A DNA stretch of 44,401 nucleotides from Acidithiobacillus sulfuriphilus. Lineage in GTDB: Bacteria; Pseudomonadota; Gammaproteobacteria; Acidithiobacillales; Acidithiobacillaceae. Position numbers and translations under genes: made by a program. Positions 1-8,720 of the stretch are shown one piece after another. The stretch lies in NCBI RefSeq assembly GCF_003721225.1, contig NZ_RIZI01000186.1:1-44401 (forward strand), read 5' to 3'. Position 1 is the stretch's first letter. Each line of letters opens with the position of its first letter. Under the pieces are notes generated by a model, which saw only the letters and a list, made by a program, of their open reading frames with translations, was not told the DNA's origin and ran no database searches.

Positions 1-2128
1 TCAGGAGGCCGCCTTGCTGGCCCAGCAGGAAATGCTGCGCAGCACCGAACCCATAGAGCTCTTTCACCGCCTTACCGATATCATCGTCAGCCAGACCGAT
101 TGCATAGCCGCTTACGTGGTAATCCCCGATGAGCACGGCGACGCCCTGAAAATCGCGGCGGTAGCGGCTAGGGACGCAGCGCGGCGGAATGCCATCGAGG
201 GGCTGGTCCCCTCCCGGGATCCGCAGCACCATCCCTATGGACAAATGCTGGTCAGCCGGGCCTTCCGCGAAGGGATTCCCATCGGCCCCCTCCCGCCGCA
301 TCCCGATATTATCGGCAACAATGCGGGCCTCAAGGGTTTGGGGGCGGTGGTGGCCTGGCCCATTCGCATCGCCGACAACGGGGAACCCGTGGCCGTGCTG
401 GCCATCGAACTCCTCGCCAGACGCCATTTCACCCTCAGATTGCAGCAATTGATGCAACTCCTGGCCGAAAACATCGGCAGTTTCCTCTACCAGCAACAGC
501 TTTATCGGCAGGTGCAGGACCTGGTGGTCCACGACATCCTCACCGGCCTGCCCAACCGCAGCCATTTCGAGCAATCCGTCAGTACCGCCATCACCCAGGC
601 GCGGGGCAGCGGCCGGCATCTGGCCATTGGCCTGCTCGACCTTGACGGTTTCAAGGAGGTCAACGATAGTCATGGTCATAGCGTGGGCGACGCCATCCTC
701 CAGGCCGTAGCCCAACGACTGCAGGACTTATGCAAAGAGAGCCTCATGGTGGCCCGCATGGGCGGCGACGAGTTTGCCTGCTGCCTGGACTGGCAGGCCG
801 GCGATGACCTCAATATGGTGTCGCAGAAGGCCCTTCTGGCGGTGATCGATGGTGCCGCCACCGTGACCGACATGCCCGTATCGGGCTCTCTGGGCTGGAC
901 GATCTTCCCCGACGACGGCCCGGACTTCAAGACCTTGTTCGCCCATGCCGATGAGGCGATGTATGCCGCCAAGGCCGCAGGCAAGTCCACCTACCGTTTT
1001 TATGGCGGTGCGGTAGCGGCGGCAGCGGAACGACGCATTCAGGTCCATCAGGATTTCCTCCTGGCTATCACCCATGGCGATATCGTCTTCTTCCTGCAAC
1101 CCCAGGCCGACGTCGTCGCGGGCCACATCGACGGCGCCGAAATGCTGGCCCGCTGGCGCCAGGAAGACGGCCGCTGGCGCGGTCCGGGCAAATTCATGTC
1201 CATTGTGGAACAAGACCACCGCCTCATCCGCGCCCTCGGCATCCATGCGCTCCAGGAAGCCGTCCGCCTGCGTGAGCGTTGCCGGAGCGAGGGTCTGCAC
1301 ATCCGCCTGTCCCTCAACATCGGCGCCCTGCATTTCCTGCATCCCGATTTTCTGGAAGACGTGGCGCGTTACTGTCCCCAGGGGGGAGGTCTCACCATCG
1401 AGATTACCGAATCCATTGCCCTGGCAGACCTCCGCCACGCCCAGCAGGTGGCCATGATTCTCAAGGAACGGGGCTTTCGCCTCGCCCTGGACGATTTTGG
1501 TACCGGGTACTCCTCCATGCTCTATACCACCCAACTCCCCTTTGATGAACTCAAGCTCGACCAAAACTTCGTCTTCCGCTTCCGCCGCGATAATGCCAGC
1601 TTTGCCGTGGCTGGCGCCGCCCGCTTGCTGGGCGACCTTTCGGGGCGCTCCATGATTGCCGAAGGCATTGCCAATCCGGCAGATCTCACCCTCTGGTTGC
1701 GCATGGGTGGGCGGCGCATCCAGGGCTATCACCTCGCCCCGCCCTTGCCGGAAAATGCCTTTTTTACCTGGTACCCCTGCCTGCAGCCCGTACTGCGCCG
1801 ATCCGTCGCCGCCCTCCTGCTGGAAGATCTCCCCCTCCTCAGTCATATGACAGGAGACGCGAGCTACCGCCAAGACCCGACCATGCTGGCTGCCTCCAGT
1901 TGTCCGATGGGCAAGTGGTTTAGCCTGCGGCGCGGGGAATATCAGTATATCCCGGCCTTTCTCCCCGCCGAGCGCATGCACCAGCGCCTCCATGCCCTGA
2001 GCACGGGTGCCGACGAAAAGGCCCTGCGCGCCGCCCTGGTAGAAATGCGCATCCTCTCCCTCGCGCTCTACGAGGCCATTGCCCAGCAACCCGGCGACAC
2101 CGCCAATGGTCTTCAGGACCGTCCATGA
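1..2128 (+). CDS. GAF-GGDEF-EAL cyclic-di-GMP protein with CZB-like C-terminal domain (5' partial)
   Basis: The reading frame is open to base 1 and the first visible residues are helical, so the true start lies outside the window. Counting from the TTG at base 14, a GAF-like sensor region covers about residues 10-160. A diguanylate cyclase domain follows with an intact GGDEF motif (about 250-254), then an EAL phosphodiesterase domain at about 345-595. The EAL signature reads EML, but the metal and catalytic positions look present (N in SLNIGA, EITES, DDFGTGYSS, KLD, AEG, QGY). No RxxD inhibitory site precedes GGDEF. The last 80 residues hold CPMGKWF (Cys630) followed by His656 and His660, like the chemoreceptor zinc-binding (CZB) domain. 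The protein could make and degrade c-di-GMP in the cytoplasm; its net activity cannot be read from sequence. The stop overlaps the next start (ATGA), so the two genes are probably translationally coupled. Confidence 0.9.
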   Translation, partial: QEAALLAQQEMLRSTEPIELFHRLTDIIVSQTDCIAAYVVIPDEHGDALKIAAVAARDAARRNAIEGLVPSRDPQHHPYGQMLVSRAFREGIPIGPLPPHPDIIGNNAGLKGLGAVVAWPIRIADNGEPVAVLAIELLARRHFTLRLQQLMQLLAENIGSFLYQQQLYRQVQDLVVHDILTGLPNRSHFEQSVSTAITQARGSGRHLAIGLLDLDGFKEVNDSHGHSVGDAILQAVAQRLQDLCKESLMVARMGGDEFACCLDWQAGDDLNMVSQKALLAVIDGAATVTDMPVSGSLGWTIFPDDGPDFKTLFAHADEAMYAAKAAGKSTYRFYGGAVAAAAERRIQVHQDFLLAITHGDIVFFLQPQADVVAGHIDGAEMLARWRQEDGRWRGPGKFMSIVEQDHRLIRALGIHALQEAVRLRERCRSEGLHIRLSLNIGALHFLHPDFLEDVARYCPQGGGLTIEITESIALADLRHAQQVAMILKERGFRLALDDFGTGYSSMLYTTQLPFDELKLDQNFVFRFRRDNASFAVAGAARLLGDLSGRSMIAEGIANPADLTLWLRMGGRRIQGYHLAPPLPENAFFTWYPCLQPVLRRSVAALLLEDLPLLSHMTGDASYRQDPTMLAASSCPMGKWFSLRRGEYQYIPAFLPAERMHQRLHALSTGADEKALRAALVEMRILSLALYEAIAQQPGDTANGLQDRP

Positions 2129-4383
2129 ACAATGGAACGCCCCTCTCCCACTTTCTCGGCCTCCACGGCGCTGATTTTGCCCTCATCGACCGCTACCGTG
2201 ACCGGCTTGAAGAGGGCGCGGAAGGGCTGGCACGCCACTTTTATGATTATTTGCTGGCCTTCCCCGTCACCGCCGCCGTTTTTCGCGACTTCTCCAAGGA
2301 GCGCCTGGAAGCCCTCATTCATCAACAGGCAGATCATCTGCGCAAGCTGCTGCGCAGCCATCTCGACGCCAACTGGCGGCAGACCATGCGCCATATCGGC
2401 GTCATCCATCAGCAGCTCGGCATCGAGCCCGCCTGGGTGGCGGGGGCTTACATCCTCTACTGGCAACACTGGCAGCAAACGCTGCGGCGGATCCCGAATC
2501 CGGACCGGGAGCCCCTGCGGGACATCCTCTTCCGGCTCCTCGTGGGCGACCTCATGCTGCAATTGGAGGGCTACGCCCATGCCTCCCAGGAGACGGACGC
2601 GGAACGATTGGGCCTATTGCAAGTGCTCCTCGGGGTGCTCAGCGTCTCCGGCCACGAAGAAGCCCCCCAGCCCGAAGAACTCCTGCAGCGCATCGCCGCC
2701 GCCCTGCCCATCCAAACCCGGGGAGTCCCCATGGCGGGCTACCTCATCACCACCAAAGGGAAAGACCTGCTCACCACCGAATACATGGCCGGCGCCAGGA
2801 TTGCCGAGTTGGAAATCCCGCAGCAAGCCGGCGACCCCTGCTGGGAAGCCCTAGAGTCCGGGCAGGTACAAATCGTGGATACAGCGGGACCTGGCGCACT
2901 GCCCTGGCTACAGTCTCTCCAGGGCGTTGCCGCAGAAGTGGGCATCTTTCCCTTTGGCGCCGCAGACCTGCGCGGGGTAGGCCTGGTGGGCGCCAAGACC
3001 AAGGGCTATTTTCGCCAGGTGGGCAGCGCCTATTTTCAAGCCTTTACCCATCTCGGCGCCCTGGTGCTGCAACTGCGCAACCAGGCCCTGCGCGACCCCC
3101 TCACCGGGCTGCCCAATCGCGCCCTGCTCATGGACCGACTCGAACATGCCTGCCACCAGGCGCTCCGCCAGGAGCGCCTGCTGGGCATCGGCCTGCTGGA
3201 TCTCGACGGCTTCAAGCAGGTCAACGATCGTCTCGGTCACGAGGTGGGAGACCGTCTCCTCAAGGCCGTGGTGGAGCGTATGCGCCAAGAACTCCGCGCC
3301 GAAGACACCATCGCCCGCATCGGCGGAGACGAATTCGCCCTGCTCCTACCCAGCATCGAACGCTTGGAAGAATTGGAGGTCCTCTGCGAACGTATCCTCG
3401 CGGCCATTCGTCAACCCCTGAAAATCCGCGGCGAAAGCATCACCGTGTCGGGCAGCCTCGGCCTTACCCTCTACCCCCTCGATGACAGCGACGCCCGCAC
3501 ACTGCTCCGCCACGCGGATCTCGCCCTCTATGCGGCCAAAGCCGGCGGAAGGGACCAGTACCACCTCCACACCCAGGCCCTGGATGAAGCCGTCCAGGCC
3601 GACGCCGCCCTACGGAGTCGCCTGGAAAAAGGACTCCGCGAAGACCACCTCCCCCTGCTGTATCAACCCATGGTCAGCACCACGGGCGTAGTCCTCGGCG
3701 TGGAAGCCCTCCTCTGCCTCCAGGACCCGAGCGCCGGCCAGATCAGCCCCTCCGCCTTGGCCAACGCCATCGATCACCCCCGACTGGCACGCCCCATCGG
3801 TCGCTTCATCCTCGCTGCGGCATTGCAACAGGCAGCGCTCTGGCTGGGAGAAGGGCTGAACCTGCGCCTGGCCATCAAAATCAGCGCCCGCCATTTGCTG
3901 GATGCCCGCTTCCTGGAGGATCTGCACGAGGCACTGGCCCGCCATCCCGCCCTCCCCCCACAGCACCTTGAACTCGAAATCACCGAATCGGCCCCGTTGC
4001 AAGACCGGGAAACGACGCTCCAGCGCCTGCAGGAATGCCGCAATGGGGGAGTACGCATCGCCCTCGACCAGTTCGGCATCGGCAACGCGCCGCTCCGCAC
4101 CCTGCAGCGCCTCCCGCTACAGTCCATCAAGATCGACCAAGGCTTGATCCGCGCCATCCTCCACCATCCCAATGACCTTGCCATCGTTGCGGGAATCATC
4201 ACCACCGGACGCATGATGCACCTCGATGTCATCGCCGACGGCGTGGAAACAGCAGAACATTGCCATCGTCTCCACAGCATCGGGTGCAAAATCCTGCAAG
4301 GCCCCTATTTCGCCACGCCCATGCCCGCCGCCGCCATAGCACCCTGGCTAGCCGCCTACCGTCCACCCTCCTGCAATAGCTAG
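2125..4383 (+). CDS. Globin-coupled diguanylate cyclase with degenerate EAL domain
   Basis: A 752-residue protein with an N-terminal globin-coupled sensor domain (about 1-160). HIGVIHQQLGIEPAW places His95 as the likely proximal heme ligand, as in DosC/HemAT-type oxygen sensors. A GAF-like region (about 165-315) and a GGDEF domain follow; the GGDEF motif is intact at 400-404, and RAED (391-394) sits exactly five residues before it, a complete product-inhibition I-site. The C-terminal EAL domain keeps EALL (527-530) and EITES. However, the metal-binding Asn is Lys585, the DD pair is Asp648-Gln649, DFGTGYSS is altered, and AEGVE is ADGVE. The sequence therefore suggests an active, feedback-inhibited cyclase controlled by O2, NO or redox state through heme, with an EAL domain that is probably inactive or only binds c-di-GMP. 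It overlaps the preceding gene by 4 bases. Confidence 0.92.
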   Translation: MNNGTPLSHFLGLHGADFALIDRYRDRLEEGAEGLARHFYDYLLAFPVTAAVFRDFSKERLEALIHQQADHLRKLLRSHLDANWRQTMRHIGVIHQQLGIEPAWVAGAYILYWQHWQQTLRRIPNPDREPLRDILFRLLVGDLMLQLEGYAHASQETDAERLGLLQVLLGVLSVSGHEEAPQPEELLQRIAAALPIQTRGVPMAGYLITTKGKDLLTTEYMAGARIAELEIPQQAGDPCWEALESGQVQIVDTAGPGALPWLQSLQGVAAEVGIFPFGAADLRGVGLVGAKTKGYFRQVGSAYFQAFTHLGALVLQLRNQALRDPLTGLPNRALLMDRLEHACHQALRQERLLGIGLLDLDGFKQVNDRLGHEVGDRLLKAVVERMRQELRAEDTIARIGGDEFALLLPSIERLEELEVLCERILAAIRQPLKIRGESITVSGSLGLTLYPLDDSDARTLLRHADLALYAAKAGGRDQYHLHTQALDEAVQADAALRSRLEKGLREDHLPLLYQPMVSTTGVVLGVEALLCLQDPSAGQISPSALANAIDHPRLARPIGRFILAAALQQAALWLGEGLNLRLAIKISARHLLDARFLEDLHEALARHPALPPQHLELEITESAPLQDRETTLQRLQECRNGGVRIALDQFGIGNAPLRTLQRLPLQSIKIDQGLIRAILHHPNDLAIVAGIITTGRMMHLDVIADGVETAEHCHRLHSIGCKILQGPYFATPMPAAAIAPWLAAYRPPSCNS

Positions 4384-4457
4384 GGGGAAACGGGAAGGCC
4401 CGCAGCACCCTTGGCCGAATCTCCGCTTTTCGCAGCGCGCCGGGGCAGATGGAACGC

Positions 4458-5645
4458 CTAGCGCCTCAGGCTCTCCAGCAGGTCCGGGCCGGTGCCGGGA
4501 GGGGGCAGGGTACAAACGCCTTCCAACAGCCCCGTCTCCTCGGACAGGCAGGGGGCATGAAACAACTGACCGGACCACATGCCCTGGAAACTGCGCCAGG
4601 TGACCAAAACCCAGAAAAACGCCAGCAACAGCGTAAAGCCCGCCCCCAGCGGCGCAAGAACGCCAAAATCCGTGTCATGGGCCAAAGCAAAGGTAGCCGC
4701 CGTATAGACCCCGAGGGGGAAGGTAAAGCCCCACCAACCCATATTGAAAGGCAGGCCTTCATGGAGATAACGCAGGGTAAACAATCCGGCCATCGCCATC
4801 CACCACAGGCCGAAGCCCCACAGCAGGAAGGCAATGAAAATACCGCCCATCTGCCCAAAGGCCGCCAACTGCGCCAGGGGCGTAGCGGCAAAGGCCTGGG
4901 TATCGGCATCCCCCAACAACACCAGGGCCAAGGCCCCGGTACCCAATGGCCCCAGGGGTAGCCAAGCGGAAACGGCCATATCCGCATGGGGAAGCTTGTG
5001 CAAGGTCAGGCGCAGGAACAAGATGGTCAGAATGCCCAAGGCCAAGGGCACCGAAATGGCCCAAAGAACATAGCTGATGTAAATCACCATCGTCGCCCCT
5101 CCCGTTGCCAGATGGGGAGCCAGCAGCCCCCCGCTGGCGGCCGCCACTTCCGGTGGAACGATGGGTAGGAGCCACGCCGCCGTCATGCGTTCGATGGCGT
5201 GTTCTTGGGCGGTAAACATGAAATAGGGCACCACCAATACCGAAAGCACCGACAACGCCACGTCTACCCACCAGAAGACCAAGGCCATCTCCAGCGCTGG
5301 CCCGGAATGAGGCCGGAGCAGCAGGCCGCCATTGATGATGGTGGCAAGCCCCATGGGAATGGCGCCAATAAACAGGGACTGCACGGGGTGCCCGAAAAGG
5401 CGCCGAAAGGAGGCCGGGTAAAAGATCGCCCGGCCCAGGAAGAGGCCGGCGAAAAGGCAGAAAAACAGCCCGTTGATGATCCACAGCCCCTGTGCCAATG
5501 GGCTCTGGCCCCAGAAAGGATAGGGAAATGCGCCCACCATCAGCGCCAGAATGCCGGTACCCATATTGGCGGCAAACCAGTTGGGGGTGAATTGACGCAC
5601 AATTTCGCGGAGATCGCCGCGGGGAAGATCAGAAAAAAGCGCCAT
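4458..5645 (-). CDS. SLAC1/TehA/Mae1-family (TDT) transporter
   Basis: An integral membrane protein of about 395 residues, almost entirely hydrophobic, with roughly ten predicted helices. The N-terminal segment containing PNWFAANMGTGILAL is characteristic of the tellurite-resistance/dicarboxylate transporter (TDT) family. This family includes TehA, the Mae1 malate carrier, the SLAC1 anion channel and the Ssu1 sulfite exporter. The substrate cannot be read from sequence. In a sulfur-oxidising acidophile, export of sulfite or another anion would fit, but that is inference. The ATG at 5645 is preferred over an in-frame TTG two codons upstream. The gene is divergent from a LysR regulator, the usual arrangement for a regulator controlling its neighbour. 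It converges with the globin-coupled cyclase across a 74-base gap in which no clear terminator is seen. Confidence 0.87.
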   Translation of the reverse strand: MALFSDLPRGDLREIVRQFTPNWFAANMGTGILALMVGAFPYPFWGQSPLAQGLWIINGLFFCLFAGLFLGRAIFYPASFRRLFGHPVQSLFIGAIPMGLATIINGGLLLRPHSGPALEMALVFWWVDVALSVLSVLVVPYFMFTAQEHAIERMTAAWLLPIVPPEVAAASGGLLAPHLATGGATMVIYISYVLWAISVPLALGILTILFLRLTLHKLPHADMAVSAWLPLGPLGTGALALVLLGDADTQAFAATPLAQLAAFGQMGGIFIAFLLWGFGLWWMAMAGLFTLRYLHEGLPFNMGWWGFTFPLGVYTAATFALAHDTDFGVLAPLGAGFTLLLAFFWVLVTWRSFQGMWSGQLFHAPCLSEETGLLEGVCTLPPPGTGPDLLESLRR

Positions 5646-5674
5646 AGTCAACTCATCGTTCAGTCTGTGAGAAT

Positions 5675-5721
5675 ATAACTATAGATTGCCGACCAGTTAT
5701 TATAAAATGATATTTTATAAT
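5675..5721. promoter_or_regulatory. AT-rich divergent promoter region with inverted repeats, probable LysR operator
   Basis: The 103 bases between the transporter and the LysR gene are strikingly AT-rich against a GC-rich background. They hold a perfect palindrome of 10-base arms (ATTATAAAAT / ATTTTATAAT) around a GAT spacer at 5699-5721. A second inverted repeat, ATAACT/AGTTAT (5675-5680 and 5695-5700), overlaps it. LysR proteins typically bind such dyads in divergent promoters. The position, 27 bases before the LysR start, suggests autoregulation plus control of the transporter. The binding protein itself is inferred. Confidence 0.6.
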
Positions 5722-5748
5722 TTATGATATAAACAGGTGTAATCGATT

Positions 5749-6648
5749 ATGAATGCCATTGATCCCCAACTTCTCCTCACCTGGGCCAGGGTAGCCCGCG
5801 CCGGCAATCTCCGCCTCGCCGCAATGGAGCTGCACCTCACCCAGCCCGCGGTCTCCCACCAACTACGCCGCCTGCAGGAATGGATGGGGGAGCCCCTCTA
5901 TCGGCGCGTCAGCCGCGGCATTGAGCCTACCCCAACGGGTATCCTGCTGCTGCGCACGGCCGAGCGCATGGAGGCCACCCTGGAGGAGGCGCAGGCTCTG
6001 CGCAGCCATACCCAGTCCCTCTTACGCGGGAGCTTGACCATCGTGGCCAGCCATAGCAATGCCGAATATCTGCTCCCCCCGGCCATTGTCGCTTTCCGGG
6101 CCCGCTATCCCGGCGTCTCGGTCCGCCTCACCAGCACCAACAGCCGTCAGGCGCGGGCCCTGCGCGAGGGCGCCGACCTGATTTTCATCGAAGACACGGT
6201 ATCCGGCGCCGATCTCGGCGGCGACTGGGAGCAACGGATCCTGGTGGAAACCGGGATCGCCCTGCTCGTCCCCCGCGATCATCCCTTCGCCCACGCCAGC
6301 GCTCCCATTCCCCTGACATCCATCGACCCGGAAATGCTGGTCTGGCGGGAAGATGGCTCGGGCATCCGCGAACATGCCTTGCAAGCGCTCCACCAACAGG
6401 GCATCTATCCGGATATCCGTTATGAGCTGAGTGGCTTCGCCGCGGTACGCAATGCCCTGCGTTGTGGTCTGGGCATCAGTCTGGTATCGGCCCTGGCCGG
6501 CGCAGAAGCCCTTCCCGACCTCCGCGTCGTGGCCGTGACCCCGGCCATCAGCCACACCCTTTCCGCCCTTTACCGCAAAGGGCTCAGCCAGGCCGCCCAG
6601 GCCTTTTTACCCTTGCTGCACGCCCCTGAACCCCAGGCAATGGCATAA
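5749..6648 (+). CDS. LysR-family transcriptional regulator
   Basis: A 299-residue protein with the standard LysR layout. The N-terminal winged helix-turn-helix (about 1-65) includes NLRLAAMELHLTQPAVSHQL. A linker helix and a periplasmic-binding-protein-like effector domain (about 92-290) follow. The effector is unknown. The protein is divergently transcribed from the TDT-family transporter, whose promoter it shares, and so is its most likely regulator. The start ATG follows the AT-rich operator region directly; no strong Shine-Dalgarno sequence is visible. The gene converges with the ppiD-like gene downstream. It could belong to the CbbR/CysB-like part of the family, but nothing in the sequence settles that. 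Confidence 0.92.
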   Translation: MNAIDPQLLLTWARVARAGNLRLAAMELHLTQPAVSHQLRRLQEWMGEPLYRRVSRGIEPTPTGILLLRTAERMEATLEEAQALRSHTQSLLRGSLTIVASHSNAEYLLPPAIVAFRARYPGVSVRLTSTNSRQARALREGADLIFIEDTVSGADLGGDWEQRILVETGIALLVPRDHPFAHASAPIPLTSIDPEMLVWREDGSGIREHALQALHQQGIYPDIRYELSGFAAVRNALRCGLGISLVSALAGAEALPDLRVVAVTPAISHTLSALYRKGLSQAAQAFLPLLHAPEPQAMA

Positions 6649-6729
6649 CCCCGGGCGGTATCTCTATAAGCGCGGGGGAAGCCGTGACCAGCCTTGCGCC
6701 GTGGGAAGAGGGGGAGAACTGACCCCGCG

Positions 6730-8328
6730 TCAGTGGGAAAACTTCGCCACCTGCTGCGGAAAGACCTTCACCTCGCCATGGCTGCGCAAATCCTGCGCAT
6801 ACCCCGCAAACAGCAACTGCATCCGCTGTTCTTCCAGCGATTGCGCGATCTGCGCGGAGACCTGCGGATTCAAGCTGGCCGCCGGCGGAACAGCGACGCG
6901 GGTAACGGCAAAGACCGCATATCCCTGCCCCGTCTTTGCCATGCCCAGCGAAGGCACCCCTCCCTGCGGAGCAGGAGCGTTGAAGACCGCCGGCAATAAT
7001 CCCTGGGGCAGACCTTGGGGATTATGCCGCGTCAAATTGACGGCATTCTGATAGGGAAAAATGCCATTGCGCGTCAAGGACGCCAGGGCCTTACCGCCCT
7101 GGGCCGCCTTCCATACCTGCTGCGCCGCTGCTTTTGCCAGCGCCGCGCTGTGCTGGGTGCTGAGAACCTGCGCAATATCCGGGCTCACCGCAGTCAGCGC
7201 CCGGGCCCGCCCGGGCCGAAAATGGACGAGATGCACCGCCAGCAAACTACCGTCGGGAAGAGTGATCGCCTCGCTGTTCTTCCCCGCCAGCACCGCTTTG
7301 CCAAAGGCCAGCGCCAAGGCCTTGGGGTCATGGAAAGGGCCCGTCGCCGCCACCTGCCCAGCCACCAGCAGCGGGCTCTCCTCCACCCGAAGACCATAGG
7401 CCTGGGCAACCGCTGCAAGATCCTTCGGGCTGCTGAAAAGGCGGTCCTTGAAATTCTCCACCTGGGCGTTAAACAACTGCCGGGCCTTCTCCTCCCGCGC
7501 TTTATCGCCAGACGGCGCCACCTCGGCGGAAAGACTGGGAGCGCTGGCCCGCCCCGCCCCCTGCGGAGCAGCGGCGGACGTCTTGTCGCCCACCTTGTCG
7601 AGGAACGCCTGGGGCCCAAAGACCACATATTGCACCTGGACCTGCTCCGGCTCCTGAAATGCCTGAATATGGGCCTGATAATACGCCGCGATATCCGCCA
7701 CACTCGGCGCGGCCTGCTGGGCAAAGGCGGCGAAAGGGATCTCCACGCTCTCCACATCACGAGTTTCCTGGGACCAGGCCCACAACTGCTGGGCTTCGCC
7801 GGCGTTGGCCAGGGGGGCAATCTGGGGAATCGCCTGCAATTGCGCCAGCAGCATGCTCTCGCGGAGCATGCCTTCAAACTGGGCAGGGGTCAGGCCATTG
7901 GCCACCAACAGTTTCTCGTAACGGGCCTTGGAAAAATGCCCATTTTCCGCAAACTCTGGTATGGATTCGATTTTCTTGACCAGCGCCGCGTCGGGCACCT
8001 GCAATCCCAGGCGCCGCCCTTCTTCACTCAGTAAAACATCATTGATCATGCTGTCCAGAATCTGCTCACCGAACCCCTGTTCCTGGGTAATTTTTTCCGC
8101 GGTGGCGGCACCAAAGACCTGCGCATAACGGGCCCGCGCATCCTCCAGACGTTTCTGGAAAAGCGCTCCGCCAATTTTTTGGCCATTGACCTTGGCGACG
8201 ACACTGCTCTGCTCGGATCCCGACAAGAAGTAATCACTGACGCCCCATAGCATGAACGACAATGCGATCAGCAATAACAGCACCTTTGCTGCCAGCGATT
8301 TGCCCAGATTCCGAAAAAATTCCAACAT
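6730..8328 (-). CDS. PpiD-like periplasmic chaperone lacking a recognisable parvulin domain
   Basis: A 532-residue membrane-anchored protein. A short cytoplasmic N-terminus and one membrane helix (about 14-34) lead into a SurA/PpiD-type chaperone region (about 40-200) including NGQKIGGALFQKRLE and INDVLLSEEGRRLGL. PpiD normally has a central parvulin-type prolyl isomerase domain and about 620 residues. Here that position is occupied by an Ala/Pro/Gly/Ser-rich linker (about 246-276), and no parvulin motifs can be found. The C-terminal part resembles the post-parvulin region of PpiD. The likely role is holding or handing over unfolded proteins leaving the Sec translocon, without isomerase activity. 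Gene order (tig-clpP-clpX-lon-hupB-tRNAs-ppiD) supports orthology to ppiD. A GGGGAAG ribosome-binding site precedes the ATG. Confidence 0.82.
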   Translation of the reverse strand: MLEFFRNLGKSLAAKVLLLLIALSFMLWGVSDYFLSGSEQSSVVAKVNGQKIGGALFQKRLEDARARYAQVFGAATAEKITQEQGFGEQILDSMINDVLLSEEGRRLGLQVPDAALVKKIESIPEFAENGHFSKARYEKLLVANGLTPAQFEGMLRESMLLAQLQAIPQIAPLANAGEAQQLWAWSQETRDVESVEIPFAAFAQQAAPSVADIAAYYQAHIQAFQEPEQVQVQYVVFGPQAFLDKVGDKTSAAAPQGAGRASAPSLSAEVAPSGDKAREEKARQLFNAQVENFKDRLFSSPKDLAAVAQAYGLRVEESPLLVAGQVAATGPFHDPKALALAFGKAVLAGKNSEAITLPDGSLLAVHLVHFRPGRARALTAVSPDIAQVLSTQHSAALAKAAAQQVWKAAQGGKALASLTRNGIFPYQNAVNLTRHNPQGLPQGLLPAVFNAPAPQGGVPSLGMAKTGQGYAVFAVTRVAVPPAASLNPQVSAQIAQSLEEQRMQLLFAGYAQDLRSHGEVKVFPQQVAKFSH

Positions 8329-8497
8329 GATTCTTCCCCACCAGAAATAATAAAAAATACCCTAAATAGCAAAGCAGACCCTTCGCTCATTCCCGGAGAC
8401 GGCAAGTGATCCGTAGCAGCGGCGCCGGGGAAGCCGGCCCGGCGCGGTAGATCAGCCTCAAGTCCGGCAGGCTGCCAATGAATCCGCCCCGGACGCG

Positions 8498-8527
8498 AAA
8501 AAGGGCGAACCCCAACGGGATCGCCCT
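8498..8527 (-). terminator. Rho-independent terminator after the tRNA pair
   Basis: Read on the minus strand, AGGGCGA pairs perfectly with TCGCCCT. An inner CCC/GGG extends the stem, and the hairpin runs straight into a T tract (8498-8502). It lies 9 bases beyond the 3' end of tRNA-Asp and so ends the tRNA-Val/tRNA-Asp transcript before ppiD. Confidence 0.85.
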
Positions 8528-8536
8528 ACGAAATGG

Positions 8537-8613
8537 TGGCGGGGTGGACGGGGCTCGAACCCGCGACCTCCGGCGTGACAGGCCGGCATTCTGACCAACT
8601 GAACTACCACCCC
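8537..8613 (-). tRNA. tRNA-Asp (anticodon GTC)
   Basis: A complete 77-base cloverleaf with a perfect 7-bp acceptor stem (GGGGTGG/CCACCCC), a standard D arm, anticodon loop with GTC, GGTTCGAGCC T arm and encoded CCA. It closely resembles enterobacterial tRNA-Asp. It lies 18 bases downstream of tRNA-Val on the same strand, so both are probably cut from one transcript. Confidence 0.97.
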
Positions 8614-8631
8614 TGGATGATGAATTCATAG

Positions 8632-8707
8632 TGGTGGGCGGTGAGGGGCTCGAACCCCCGACATTCGGCGTGTAAAGCCGACGCTCTACCAACTGAGCTA
8701 ACCGCCC
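8632..8707 (-). tRNA. tRNA-Val (anticodon TAC)
   Basis: A complete 76-base tRNA. The acceptor stem GGGCGGT/ACCGCCC is perfect, the anticodon stem TCGGC/GCCGA encloses loop TTTACAC with anticodon TAC, and CCA is encoded. The pairing of hupB with tRNA-Val/tRNA-Asp before ppiD is a common proteobacterial arrangement. It begins 13 bases after the hupB stop and may be co-transcribed with hupB. Confidence 0.97.
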
Positions 8708-8720
8708 TAACCATATTTTT

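Noticed and set aside
728..2089. 453-codon minus-strand frame across the first GGDEF-EAL gene
   Set aside because: Domain structure and motifs are all on the plus strand.
8387..8692. Open frame covering the two tRNA genes
   Set aside because: It is made of tRNA sequence and a terminator.
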